A stretch of DNA of 64,000 nucleotides, taken from positions 7,011,001 to 7,075,000 of the forward strand of contig OX291553.1 of the NCBI GenBank assembly GCA_946406115.1, given 5' to 3'. The notes beneath the pieces were generated by a model, which ran no database searches, was not told the DNA's origin, and was given only the letters and a program-made list of their open reading frames with translations. A program made the position numbers and the translations under genes. Positions within the stretch are counted from its first letter, which is position 1. Every line of letters starts with the position of its first letter. Source of the stretch: Apoda limacodes. Taxonomy: Eukaryota; Arthropoda; Insecta; Lepidoptera; Limacodidae. This document shows positions 53,311-64,000 of this stretch, one piece after another.

Positions 53311-53683
53311 AAAACAACGAAAATGTGTTTCTGATGAATATGATTAGACTTAAATATATTTTAACACCTATTTAAGAAACTTCATATTAAACAAGTTAAG
53401 AAACGCTGAAACGAAATTAGCATGTGCTATGAATTAACAACTTATAAAAAATAACTCTGAACCGAAAAACAACAAGTAAACCGAAATGCTAAGGTGTACT
53501 TCGTTTGTGTGAAAGACGTGCTCGAGCCCGTTTTCAACAAGATAGTGTAAACATTTACCTTATCGATGTTTAACTATAAACCCGCAAATCCGCAATGGCC
53601 TGCACTCGATTACACTCGCCAAAGTGACTTTAGTAGTAGACAAAGTCGTGCGGTAGATTCCCTTACACCGATAATGGCTTAGG
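53311..53683. other. Spacer
   Basis: Nothing recognised. Confidence 0.4.
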
Positions 53684-54794
53684 CCATTATTGTCTTCTTT
53701 GCTGATGACACCTCTTTGCTTTTTAAAGTTAAGAGACGACTGACATATTATAATGAATTAAATAATGCCCTTTCTAAAATTGTAAATTGGTTTAACGCTA
53801 ATAATTTGTTACTTAATGAAAAAAAAACCAAATGTGTTAAATTTACATTACCAAATGTTACTCAGAGACAGACATGTATTAATATTAATGGCGATGTCTT
53901 TCTTGGCATAACGCTGGACTCCAAACTTTAATGAGGTCCTCATATTCAGAACCTCGCCAAAAAACTTAGCTCTGCTGTGTATGCGATCAAGAAAATAAGA
54001 TAATTGACCGACGTCGACACTGCAAAAATAGTATATTTTAGCTATTTCCATAGTTTGGTATCCTATTGTGGGGTAGCGCTGCTGATATAAATACAGTATT
54101 ATTGTTAAAAAAAGGGCAATTCGTGCTATTTTTAAATTAGGATCTAGGATATCTCTGAGGGATAGGTTTAGGGAAGTAAAAATTTTAACTTTAGTGTCGC
54201 AGTACATATATGAAAATCTTTTATATGTACATAAAAATATCAATAGTTTCAGCAAGAAAAGTGACGTTCACAAAGTAAATACTAGAAGTAAAAATAAGCT
54301 GTTGGTGCATGATACACGTCTACACAAAATAAGTAACTCTTTTATGTACTTTTACAACAAAGTTCCCTATAAAATTCAAAATCTATCAATAAGTAAATTT
54401 AAATCTTTTATCAAGCAGGTACTTTGCAAAAAGGCATACTACAATATTTCAGACTATGTAAATGATAAAAATCCTTGGGACTGATTATGCTCAATTACAG
54501 GATGCATAGGTAAACCAAATTAAAATGGAAATAACATAAAATTGTACGGCTAAAATTTTTATTATTTAAAACATTAATTGTATTTTTAGTTTATTTGTAT
54601 TATTGATAGTGTTTTTAAAAGAGTAACTATCGAGTTTCTTGCCGGATTCTTCTCGGTAGAAATCAACAACATTGTAAACCGGCGGGAAGGTAGGAGGGTT
54701 CAAAAAATAATATTTTATAACTTTGACGATTCAAAAGTGATTGTAAAATCCTTATTTGAATAAACCATTTTGACTTTGACTTTGACTTTGACTA
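53684..54794 (+). mobile_element. CR1-like LINE, palm to 3' end with (TTTGAC)n tail
   Basis: RT catalytic box FADD at 53698-53709, then TSLLFKVKRR, NALSKIVNWFNANNLLLNEK, KTKCVKFTLPNVTQRQTC and VFLGITLDSKL (frame 53716-53931). Later blocks, separated by stops and shifts: LAKKLSSAVYAIKKIR, LTDVDTAKIVYFSYFHSLVS, then in frame 54194-54484 SQYIYENLLYVHKNI, HKVNTRSKNKLLVHDTRLHK and the end KAYYNISDYVNDKNPWD followed by TGA. The 3' UTR includes TTGCCGGATTCTTCTCGGTA and ends in four TTTGAC units (54769-54793). I recognise this as the lepidopteran family often called Zenon-like (CR1 clade). The 5' two thirds are missing. Two or more inactivating changes. Confidence 0.85.
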
Positions 54795-55462
54795 TCTCTG
54801 TCGTTATGTCTCTGATAGATTCAAACGTTTTTATGCAATATCATTCAAATTTTCAATTGTGCACTTAACTGACACAGGGTTGAGAATTACAGTTTTGCTG
54901 CTGTCGCTTTTGTGTATTTAGTAGGTTTTAATTTCTGTTTAGTTCCTAATGTTTTTGCATTCGGGTTGTTTTATCTTTATTTTTTTCTTTATTCAGCTTT
55001 TTAGTGTTATTTTTTTCCCAATTTTATTATATTTATTTTCGTACTCGTTTTTTAAATCCCTTTGATACCCAACCCAAGGGTCTGGAAAAAAACTTTAATG
55101 TGCGGGACATTAAAGTGCATAAAATGGCCATTTTGATTTTTTCTCAGATGACTAGCATTATACGCAATTAATGCGCTGTATTCTCACTATCTGTGGCGCA
55201 CATTCGATCTGTTAGAAACTGATTTAAAAACTTCTTCTTTCTTCGTTAAGTTGCGATACTCTGTAATGTGAAAGATTTTTTTTTTATTTTAGATAACTCT
55301 TCAAAATTGCAACATTTATTGTTGACTAGGCTAAAGTCGGGATCTATAGGTTTAAGTTTTATTTCAGTAAGTGATTTAGTGATTAGTTTGGTATTCCTAC
55401 CGAAAACTCCGCAGTTAGATTGCAAGGTAAGTATTCCTGTCCCGTGTAGGTTTATTTCAGAC
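54795..55462. other. Spacer
   Basis: The T-rich 65-codon frame 55268-55465 has no known motif. Confidence 0.4.
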
Positions 55463-55652
55463 TAGGTTCTGCCAGCAGCTTCGCCCGCCCTTAATTTCGT
55501 TATCGGCGTAGGTTCTTACGGCAACTCCTCAATTATAGAAAAAAAACAAACAATCAAATCTTTCCTCTTTAATGTCACAATACATTTGTGTCTGTGAAAC
55601 CATGGAAATACACATACAAAATTTCAACCCAATCGGTCAAGCCGTTTAATAG
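55463..55652 (-). repeat. AGCTAG-tail element, minus-strand copy
   Basis: TTCTGCCAGCAGCTTCGCCC, TTATCGGCGTAGGTTCTTAC and GGCAACTCCTCAATTATAG on the tail side, AACCCAATCGGTCAAGCCGT on the head side. Confidence 0.7.
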
Positions 55653-55653
55653 T

Positions 55654-55960
55654 TGACATACCAACAGCAGCGCCACCTACCGGGTCAAATTGTGTTATCA
55701 AACCTTGTAGGGACCCACTCGAAAATTCACAAAAAATATCAATTAAAATCTTTCCTGCTATTTAGGAGAAGTTCAGTGACACACCAACTGCAGCGCCACC
55801 TACCGGGCACATTTGTAAATTTAAACCTTGCAGGGACCCACTCGGACGTACACAAAAAATATCATTAAAATCGTCCCTGCTGTTAAGGAGACGATCAATG
55901 ACACGCCGACTGCAGCACCATCTACCGGGTCCAATTGTATTTTTAATACCGAAATCTAAC
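55654..55960. repeat. 122-bp tandem repeat, 2.5 units
   Basis: CAGCGCCACCTACCGGG occurs at 55668 and 55791, and CAGCACCATCTACCGGG at 55913, 122-123 bp apart. Each unit continues with AAACCTTG.AGGGACCCACTC, an ACAAAAAATATCA block and an AGGAG motif. The third unit is cut short. This repeat is widely seen in Lepidoptera. Confidence 0.9.
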
Positions 55961-56124
55961 AAACAAATCATTTATTTTAAAAATTTATGAACGTGCCTTT
56001 TCAATCACTTCCGACTGACGCAATAGCCTGTAGCGTATCTAAACGTATCTGTCTTACAGCTTTCCGAACTTGTCAATGTCAACGAATGTTTGGTCATTGG
56101 TCTGCTTTTTTATTCAAAAGAGTA

Positions 56125-56745
56125 TGTTCCTAAAATGCTCCCATATTAACATCTCCAGGGATGTTCAGTTCCGAGATCATTTACAAGATAAGGTGAAGCT
56201 GGCGTCCAAAAAACTTGTTGTACTCAACAGAGCGTTGACTACCATCTCGGGGCGGGTGCACCCGGATACCAGCTTGTCCCTTTTGACTTGGTTCAACGAC
56301 GGGCTGTGAGAATTGTCGACGATTCCAAACTCACTTGCGGTATCAAGCCCTTAAGTCTGAGGAAGAGACTTTGCCTCCCTGTGTGTGTTCTACAATGGGT
56401 TGTGTTCTGAGGAATTGTTCGAAATTATGCCCACGGCTACTTTCTACCATCGCACCGCTCGCCATAAGCAGGGAATTTATTCTCACACTTTACAACCTAA
56501 ATGGTTGCGTACAGTGCGGTTTCAGAGAAACTTCCTCCCGCGAACGCTTAAGTTGTGGAATGAGCTCCCTGCCAAGGTTTTCTCCAAGGACTACAGTATG
56601 GAGTTCTTCAAGAAAGAAGGGTCATATTTCTCAAGGGTCGGCAACGCGCGGGTGATACTCCTGGTGTTGCAAGCGTCCATAGGCTACCGCTTACCATCAG
56701 GCGGACCGTAAACTTGTTTACCACCTTAGTGGTATAAAAAATAAA
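56125..56745 (+). mobile_element. LINE-A 3' fragment
   Basis: Begins near DVQFRDHLQDKVKLASKKL (56160-56216), a 3' thumb segment with a deletion, then IYSHTLQPKWLRTVRFQRNF, LPRTLKLWNELPAKVFSKDY and SMEFFKKEG in the frame 56385-56711. The 3' end CGCTTACCATCAGGCGGACC through CCACCTTAGTGGTATAAAAA is intact. Frames are broken around 56310-56390. Confidence 0.9.
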
Positions 56746-56900
56746 AAAATAACTGGATTTAAAACTTAAACATTTGGAAAAAAAAATTGAAATTAATTTT
56801 GTTATTGTTAAGTGGTAAAACACGCTTTTAATGTTAAAGTTTTTATTATTTGCTTTTTCGGTTACGAATTCGAAGTGGAGAGAAAGAGAAATAGACGTAG

Positions 56901-56969
56901 ACGTAGTATCTCATTATTAATAGACATAGTATCGCATTAGTAATAGACGTAGTATCTCATTATTAAAAA
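56901..56969. repeat. 23-bp tandem repeat, 3 units
   Basis: ACGTAGTATCTCATTATTAA, TAG repeats at 56901, 56924 (with ACATAG, TCGCATTAG changes) and 56947. Confidence 0.9.
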
Positions 56970-58789
56970 ATAAGCTTTTGATTTACATTAATTTAAAAAT
57001 TGAATGTAAAGCATATGACACTTTTATTTTTTAGACAAAAAATGATAAAAAATGGAAGAAATGCAAATAAATATAGTTTTTATAAAAATTATAACAAATA
57101 TATTTTCGCCTACTTTTTGCGTTTTCCAAAAAATACTATTTTATTTAAGTGTACTTTATTTTTTTATAGCTTAGTCTGAAAAATACTACATTTTGCTAAA
57201 GAAATGTTGACAAACCTAGAGGTAACAGACAGAGTTACTCTCGCATTTATAATATTATAAGTTACCTAATTTCTCTGTAACATTATTATTGTTTCAACCC
57301 TTTTAACTGTAGTTGCCAAAATAGGTTTTACGTGTTGACGGTTTGTGTGAATCGTGAGCATTATTGCGTTTTAAAATAAATTTTATCCTAGAAGGTGAAG
57401 ATTTGTTAACTTTAGGTTTTTTAAAAAAAAAAAAATAATGGGTCGCCGATGAATTTTTGTTTTCAATTTTACGCATTGGGAGGTTCCTTTAAAAAATGTT
57501 TCAAACAAAAACTGGTTCCGAAAACCCTACTAGTGACTACCTGAAAAAATTGTGATTGTCTTGAGTCAGTGAGTTTAGATGTATATTAATATTTACAAAA
57601 AAAAAAACTATGTGATATTCGTTTTGACTATCTGTGGTCTGGTATCTATACAAGCTCTCCTTATTTTGGCACGACGATGGTGTTGTGTATACCTTATGTC
57701 CAGAAATATGTATTTATTTATTCCAAGGCTATTTTATTGATTTACAGGGGGGGGGGGGGAATAATTTTATTTAGTTAATCATTTTTCCTACGATTAAAAT
57801 AATCAAATTACCATAAAACTGTGAGCCAGTTTGTATTAAACACCTTTTAGTTCAATTTTATTGGTAGATGGCATACGGTAATACAAACATGAATGACTTA
57901 CTAATCAATACATTTGAAAATGACTTTACTGTGACTAACTTGTTTTTACGCTACGTAGTACTACACTACACTATTTTCCACGTAATTATAACCAACAAAC
58001 CTCTTAAGAGGCCGATATAGGCCAGAAAGCTAATTTCTGTAATTCTAACGTTGTCTATGCAAATGCACTTTAAATTATTAGATAATGTCATATACATTAC
58101 TATGAGATATATATGTTATATACTTCTTAAGTAATTTATACCGTAATTACGCCTTGAAACTTTTAATTTTTTGTATGGAATTTAACATCATTACCGTTTT
58201 GTAGTCACATTTATTGACTTTTTGCTACAACTTAGAGTCAATACACTAGATAATTAGCTATTCTAATTATTTAACCAAATACAAACAAATGCGCAACACG
58301 CTTTAAAAAATTGCACAAGTGTTGAAACAATGGTCACTTCCAGATTTTTTATTGCATTAAATACAATAAATGAAAATCATTCAGTAAGGTAATGCACTAG
58401 ACAAAAGCCAGTTTTATAACATATATTCTTTTCAATCCCTTAGATGCTATAGTTTAGCCACAAAATTTGCATAAAAACGGCGTATTTTCGCGATCTAGCC
58501 TTTACCGCAGCCTTAAAATAAAGATTACGCATAACGTAAAAATGAATTGTGTTACGTAATTCAATATAGGTATAATATACGTTCGATTTCATATTGTAGG
58601 TGTGTCCCCGTTGTTAGTTGCGTCACTTGTAAACAAACACCATCAATGGTATTAAGAAAGATCGTTGACACTAGAGATAGTGACACACTATACGTAACAG
58701 CACTACATGCTAGTGGCACAGCGTAACAAAGTGTGCGTTTACCACTACAAACTCAGATATTTTTTGCATTGTATGAAGTTGTTTTGAAT
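56970..58789. other. Spacer with a 13-G run
   Basis: An uninterrupted run of 13 G at 57747-57759 stands alone in AT-rich DNA. No gene or RNA recognised. Confidence 0.5.
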
Positions 58790-58998
58790 CAGGTGGTCGT
58801 ACTAAGGTGGCAAACAAGCATATGGCCCGCCTGATGCCAAGCCAACTAAACTAAAAGGAATTACTAGCGTTGTCTGCCAAAATCCAATCATTTTCTTCTT
58901 GAAGACGCAAATACTGTAGTAACTAAAAAAACTTCGATGAGGAACTCATTCCACAAATTAAGCATTTGCGGCAGAAAGTTCCTCTGATCGCAAAATTG
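58790..58998 (-). mobile_element. LINE-A relative, diverged 3' end
   Basis: The reverse complement contains CGCAAATGCTTAATTTGTGG, AATGAGTTCCTC (the LWNE codons) and GGCATCAGGCGGGCCATATG, CTTGTTTGCCACCTTAGTAC. It differs from LINE-A throughout, so it is an older copy or sister subfamily. Confidence 0.7.
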
Positions 58999-59489
58999 GT
59001 ATAAAGTTGTGTGCGGACGAATTTCTGAGTAAGTAAGGCTATATTTTGCTCTGATTAAAATGAGTGTCTAAGTTGAAATATCAATATTTTTAAATGAAGT
59101 TGGAAATAAAAAGGCGCTACTACTTTTTACTTACAAATAAGCATTCAGGTGATCTAATTACTGGCGCAGATGTAGTTGGAGAGATTGAGAAGGACGCATT
59201 TTTATCCCGATTAAGAGTTCCCATGGAAACTTTATTATTAAAAATTAGAACCACAGGGTATATAGATTGGAACAATAGATTTTGGTGAAATTGTGAATTG
59301 AAGAAATTGTGTGTACCATCAGTCATGAAGCGTCAATTTCCGTTCCAGGTAGAGAATACCTGAACAATGTATTTAAGAAATTTATGGAAAGAAACCGAAA
59401 TTAGGACGCCCACAAAAATCAGGTATTAGCTTTTTTACAAACATGCAGTGAATTTTAGGATCATAAGTATATTTTTATAGCAGGTTATA
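58999..59489. other. Spacer
   Basis: ATTTTTATCCCGATTAAGAG, TTCCCATGG at 59198-59226 echoes the 7630-7800 remnant. No gene. Confidence 0.4.
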
Positions 59490-59612
59490 GAAATAGAGGC
59501 AGCAGACCAATCGCGCGATGGGTAGACGACATCACATACATAGGTCGGCACTGGACAAAAGTAGCAGGTGATAGAGACCAATGGAACCTTCTGAAGGAGT
59601 CCTTTACCTAAG
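59490..59612 (+). mobile_element. RTE-type LINE C-terminal fragment
   Basis: The plus-strand reading gives NRGSRPIARWVDDITYIGRH, WTKVAGDRDQWNLLKESFT and a stop. The G.RP..RW.DDI...G.HW..VA.DR..W..L.E.F pattern is the C-terminus of RTE-clade pol. It is better preserved than the piece at 11408-11540 and lacks upstream domains. Confidence 0.75.
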
Positions 59613-60209
59613 TGCTTGCAAAACAAAATTTGATTATTTTTTAATTAATTTACTAATTATGAGCACGCTTAACATTAATTTTACCTATAAATAACTAAAT
59701 AATAATCAATTTGTAAAAGAAATTTACTTATATATGCTTTTTATTATATTATGCTTACCTACCTAGAAATATTTTGATCCAATTTTTATTGATATATATA
59801 ATTTTGTTATACAATAGTGATATTTAATCTAATGAAATATGCAAGAAATAAAAGGCTTTTTTATTTTTATTTATTTGTAATTTTGTGTTGTCAAGCGACT
59901 GGTCCTCTTAATACCTGAAGCACTTGCAACATCTGACTCTAAATTGCATTTTATCTTGTCAGTAAACCTTTTACGACGGTCAATATGTACTCTTCACCCT
60001 TGAACAGCAACAAAATCACTATCTTCGGTTTGACTGCATATGTTGATAGCACTTGTGACACTGCACTGTCTGTTCCGTCAGTCTCTTTCTTGCCAATTAT
60101 ACAAGTCATATCAACTCTCATGTTCCGCAACTATACTTGTAAACAAACAATAAGTATAACAAAATGGAAAATATATAAATAGACAAAAAATGAGTACATT
60201 TTAAGACTT
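59613..60209. other. AT-rich spacer
   Basis: Nothing recognised. Confidence 0.45.
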
Positions 60210-60470
60210 ATTTTCATTGCACATTTTTTTCCAAAATGGCCGCCATTCAAATTCAAAACTAAATAGCCAAAAAATTAGATGAGCAGCCATTTGAAAAAAA
60301 AAATTAGTAAAGTCAGTGGTTATTTTGTTATACTTATATCTTTGTATTTGAAACATTTCTGCCAAATTGTATTAAAATGACGTCATAAATAACAAAGGTA
60401 TAAATGTTTAAATGAAAAATACAAAACTTAGCCTCCATCTTGGATTTTGACCGATCTGCGCCGGGATAAA
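60210..60470. repeat. Possible relative of the 300-1292 foldback repeat
   Basis: CCAAAATGGCCGCCATTCAA (60232) and CTCCATCTTGGATTTTGACC, GATCTGC (60432) share the GGCGGCCAT / CCATCTTGG / CGATCTGG themes of the repeat at 300-1292, in a similar AT-rich setting. Weak. Confidence 0.3.
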
Positions 60471-60659
60471 TGGGGATTTCGAGTAAGTTAAAATGGTAGT
60501 TATTAGTACTTCTTACAGTATCATGCAAAAAATAATAATTTGTATTGTAATTTTGCCCAGGTCATAGTAAAATTTATTTTACTGCACTATACTAAAGGTA
60601 AGAGAGACATGAAATTTTCAGGGTAGCTACCTATAGTAGTTCCAGAACACGCCACTAAC

Positions 60660-61965
60660 TATCTACAAAGTATTGGAATCCTCGGTGTTGATTCTCTTTC
60701 AAGATCATTAAAGTAAAAAGTAAAAAACTAGGCAATATTCGTCTTAATGGAAGACCGCGAATGTGCGCCTGGTGCCTTAAAAGGGCCATAGATCAGATTC
60801 ACCGAATTGCAGGCCTATCGCTATTACCTCCCTCCTCTCTAAGGTGATAGAGCGTGTGATCAACACACAGCTTCTAAGATACCTAGAAAAACATGACCTG
60901 GTAAGCGACCGTCAATATATGGCTTCGCTACGGTCGCTCGACTGGTGACTTTCTATTGTATCTCTCACACCGATGGGCACTAGCCATTGAGAGTCAGGGG
61001 GAGGCATTGGCATGTAGCCCGGACATAGCGAAGGCGTTCGATCGGGTCTGGCTAGCTTTTTGTCCGGCAGACGCATACGAACCGTAGTTGACGGTAGTTG
61101 GTCTGATACCATGGATAATCATGCTGGTGTCCCGCAAGGCTCTGTGCTGTATCCTACGATGTTTCTACTGCATATCAATTTCATGTTAAACATCAACAAC
61201 ATGCATTACTATGCAGATGACAGTACCGGAGACGCTTAATACACGGTTCGTGCAAGCATCCTTTGTTCCGTTGTGGAGGGAAAACGTGAAGAACTTGTGT
61301 CTGAAATCGAGACAACTCTATATAAGGTCTCTGTCTGGGGACGAGAAAACTTGGTCCGATTCAACCCTACACTTGAAACACGTCTGTGCGTTCACCACTA
61401 AGAAAACCCCATTTACTGTAGTCCCACAATTTCAGAACACTCCCCTCTCCATCTCCAAGAGCATTGGGATCCTTGATGTTGACATCACCAGCGATGTTCA
61501 GTTCCAAGATCATTTGCAAGACAATGAAGCTGGACGCCAGGTGTACTCAACAGAGCGACGCAGTACTTCACGTCGGGGCAAAGGTTGCTGCTTTACAAGT
61601 CGCGAGTCCGGCCCCATATAAAGTACTGCTGCCATCTCTAGGCGAGTGCACCTGGATACCATCGTACCGCTCGCCATCGGCAGGGAATTCATTCTCACAC
61701 TTTAGAACCGAAATGGTTGTGGACGGTGCGGTTTCAAAGAAACTTCCTCCCGCGAACGCTGGGGTTGTGGAATGAGCTCCCTGCCAAGGTTTTCTTAAAG
61801 GACTACAGTATGGGGTTCTTCAAGAAAGAAGTTATTAGATTTCTGAAGGGTCGACAACGCGCGAGTGGTCCCCCCAATTTTGCAAGCGTCCAAAGGCTAC
61901 GGTGACCGCTTACCATCAGGCGGACCGTAAGCTTGTTTGCCACCTTTGTGGTATAAAAAAAAAAA
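60660..61965 (+). mobile_element. LINE-A, most complete copy
   Basis: A small displaced block at 60671-60712 (GGAATCCTCGGTGTTGATTC) precedes the main body from about 60750. RT fingers: IAITSLLSKVIERV, NTQLLRYLEKHDLVSDRQY (60809-60920). Then GDFLLYLSHRWALAIESQ and motif A SPDIAKAFDRVW (to 61053), where about 60 bp is deleted before LAFCPADAYEP. GVPQGSVL is AGVPQGSVLYPTMFLLHIN, and the catalytic YADD at 61210-61221 is intact. A stop follows near 61236. Thumb blocks (ISKSIGILDVDITSDVQFQD) lie in the frame 61211-61621. After a deletion comes LPRTLGLWNELPAKVFLKDY (61717-61905), then the 3' UTR and an 18-base A-run. No endonuclease domain. Confidence 0.9.
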
Positions 61966-61972
61966 AAAAAAA

Positions 61973-62165
61973 GTGAATCTGGCGTCCAAAAACTTGGTGA
62001 ACTCAACACGGTGAAGCAAGAATTGATCCTCACACCGTAGAACCTAAAAGGTCACGCACAGTGTGGTTCGAGAGGAAGTTCCTGCTGCGAACGATAAGGT
62101 TGTGAAATAAGCTTCCTGCAAAGATTTTTTCTAAGGATTACAATATAGGATTCTTTGTATTCGTT
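61973..62165 (+). mobile_element. LINE-A second fragment, tandem to the first
   Basis: Right after the A-run: GTGAATCTGGCGTCCAAAAA, CTTGGTGAACTCAACACGGT (LASKKL.VLNR codons), then a jump to ATCCTCACACCGTAGAACCT (HPHTLEP), GTGTGGTTCGAGAGGAAGTT (VRF.RN) and RLWN-related bases. A large internal part is missing, and no 3' UTR remains. Confidence 0.8.
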
Positions 62166-62309
62166 TCAAGATTTTAATATAAAAGAAGGGAATTATTTAA
62201 AAAAAATTAAGGGGTCGTTCATGACACAAAGTGAAAAAGGATTTTATTTTGTCGAAGAGGTGTTAGCTGAAGGAACACAGAATATGATAAAATTATTCCG
62301 CCTAATTAA

Positions 62310-62372
62310 GGCAAGATTTCCACGGCGATAACCGAATTTTCCCCGGTAAAGCCGCGGTAAAAAGCTGGTAAG
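62310..62372 (+). repeat. AGCTAG-tail element, 3' end
   Basis: AAGGCAAGATTTCCACGGCG, ATAACCGAATTTTCCCCGGT and AAAGCCGCGGTAAAAAGCTG. Confidence 0.7.
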
Positions 62373-62682
62373 CAATACTTCGGAGAAGCAGACTAACGAA
62401 TGTTACGAATGAGTCGGAAATTCTGTTGAATCACGTATGTGCGTAAAAAGGAAACTGACAAACTTATGTTTATTTGTACTTTGAGAACAGGTGTTGTGGA
62501 TTGGTCATTTGATCTACCCACAACGTCATAAAATGGTGCCGCCCGCTAGCGTCTCGTCACGATGTTTACAAACAGGACGGCTTAGACGTCCACGTTTTAG
62601 TTGCAGGAAAACCAATGCAACTTGTCCATACAGAACCCACAACACTATTACCTTACTATGTGATTATGCGTGCCATTACTTA

Positions 62683-62929
62683 AGGCCGCTTTTTGTCTTT
62701 GACGGACGCCCGTTGCAGATTATCTGTGAATTTATCAGTATTACCTCTGTGTTTGTCCTTCACGGATAGTAAAACCATGTCAGAATGAAACGCACCATAC
62801 AAAAATTTAGCGTGTCCGCGCTCCGCCGCGTTCAAGCAGAGAGTGGAACCTCATCGCATAAAACCATCCGCAACCGATGCCAGTCCACGACGGGCGTCCG
62901 CGTCGTAGGTTTGCGACAATAAGCGGCCT
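62683..62929. mobile_element. GC-rich MITE-like element
   Basis: Left AGGCCGCTTTTTGTCTTTGA, CGGACGCCCGTTG and right CGACGGGCGTCCGCGTCGTA, GGTTTGCGACAATAAGCGGCCT are terminal inverted repeats (about 40 bp, roughly 80% matching). TTA lies on both outer sides (partly overlapping the ends), which would fit a PIF/Harbinger- or mariner-type 2-3 bp target duplication. The core includes GCGTGTCCGCGCTCCGCCGC. About 247 bp, no transposase. The minus-strand frames 62807-63041 are shadows of it. Confidence 0.7.
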
Positions 62930-64000
62930 TAGGTCCTTTGAGCTTTCTAAGGTCGCATATATTTTTTGCTGCCGACCGCATTTGTTTATTGTTTCTTTTT
63001 GCATCGCTCATTGCAACGCACAAACAAAAATCAATTGACACATTTACAGAATTACAATAGTATATTTCATTACGAGTGCGGAAAGCGTGTCATTGCAAAG
63101 AGTTCCGACAAATGTTTAACCGAGCAACCTTTTGGAAAATGGCGCCAACCGTAAAAGAATATAAGCAGAGATTTTTTTTGTTTTCTTCACCCATTCTGGG
63201 TATGCTCATACAGCCAAGTCTTCAGTAGATTTTTTTTATTAATATGAAATGAAAATGAAATTTAATGAGATGAAATGAAATGAAACCTAACCTTACTCAT
63301 TGATTCAAATCATTAAATCTGATATTGAAACAAAATAGTAGCTTCTTTCAAAAAATATTTGCATGAATCATAAAAACTTCTATGAATTTTTATTAGTAAA
63401 AACTACGTGGTTGGTTTTTTCTTTTTAATAGACATTATTTTGACAGATGGGAAAGAGAACGCACGAGGTCGGAAAAGGCAAAGAAAAAGCTCGAGTATGT
63501 AATAGTCCATATCCCGAACGCTATACGTCCTTGCAATACGCCACTTTTTGAGCAAATGTATTAAAAAATACTTTTCAATGGGTACAATTGCTCAAAACTG
63601 ATAAAATTATTATCTACGTAGATGTTTTGCGAGTGGGAAATTGACTATACACAATTGTTTTTTAATTTACTAATTAGAAAACAATACTGGTAAAAATTAC
63701 TTATTTCATTTTTTCGCAACTATATTAAAAACAGTCTTTTAATACATGTGCGGGCCTGTTATTCGAACTCGTTCCGACGGAAGAACATCAGTCGAAACTC
63801 GTCGTAATAACAGATTTCCCGCGCTTATAATAAATTTTACCATTACGTATGTTCATACTGTAAGAATTTATTTAATTCACCTTAATAATATTTATTTATC
63901 TTTCCTTGAACTTTTTTGCGATGTCATTTAGGCGCCGGATTTCACTCACTAACAAACAACGTAATAGAATTTACATAATCAGTAATCTTTAGCAGGCGGG
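62930..64000. other. Spacer to the end of the window
   Basis: A GAAAT-type pentanucleotide run lies at 63243-63288. No gene, RNA or further mobile element recognised. Confidence 0.45.

Noticed and set aside
62807..63041. Overlapping minus-strand frames with basic residues
   Set aside because: They lie across the GC-rich MITE terminus, where stop codons are rare, and have no known motif.

Overview
The window is AT-rich eukaryotic DNA without operons, ribosome binding sites or any long open reading frame. The repeat content points to a moth or butterfly (Lepidoptera): truncated non-LTR retrotransposons whose 3' ends read CCATCAGGCGGACCGTAAGC, the family with the end GCCAAGTGCGAGTCGG, the short elements ending in GCAAAAGCTAGT, a tRNA-headed SINE, 5S rRNA-derived repeats and a LINE ending in (TTTGAC)n. 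No intact host protein gene could be supported. The only credible functional genes are two tRNA-Pro(TGG) genes on the minus strand (38382-38453, canonical; 11779-11850, with a weakened T stem). A third tRNA-Pro copy (41007-41078) is a pseudogene.

Layout. 0-10 kb: a foldback repeat (300-1292), a broken LINE reverse transcriptase (2636-3868), an internally deleted LINE-A (4081-4372), and LINE-A tails at 6655-7210 and 9385-9618. 10-20 kb: short tandem repeats, an RTE remnant, the first tRNA-Pro, many short elements, a full-length-looking SINE (minus strand) and a terminal-inverted-repeat element carrying a 5S rRNA-like core (16891-17160). 20-35 kb: the quietest part, with an RTE LINE remnant (24190-24970), a small retroposed insert with a target-site duplication (28751-28930) and a MITE-like element (33987-34332). 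35-46 kb: another MITE, fragments of at least two LINE lineages, a four-unit 62-bp tandem repeat grown from the LINE-A reverse transcriptase sequence (38892-39138), and two tRNA-Pro copies. 46-56 kb: foldback elements, a TTAA-flanked MITE (47427-47767), a GC-rich Gag-like pseudogene that folds back on itself, a 358-bp tandem duplication, a palindromic 5S-derived composite and a CR1-like LINE. 56-64 kb: the best LINE-A copies, including one with an intact YADD motif at 61210-61221, an RTE C-terminus and a GC-rich MITE.

Name used below: LINE-A is the main non-LTR family, with RT motifs GVPQGSVL and YADDST, C-terminus LWNELPAKVFSKDYS, and 3' end ...GTTTGCCACCTTAGTGGTATAAAAA. All LINE copies are broken by stops, frameshifts or deletions, so none looks able to move by itself. 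I found no multi-gene system; the interesting content is in how repeats are built, amplified and nested.
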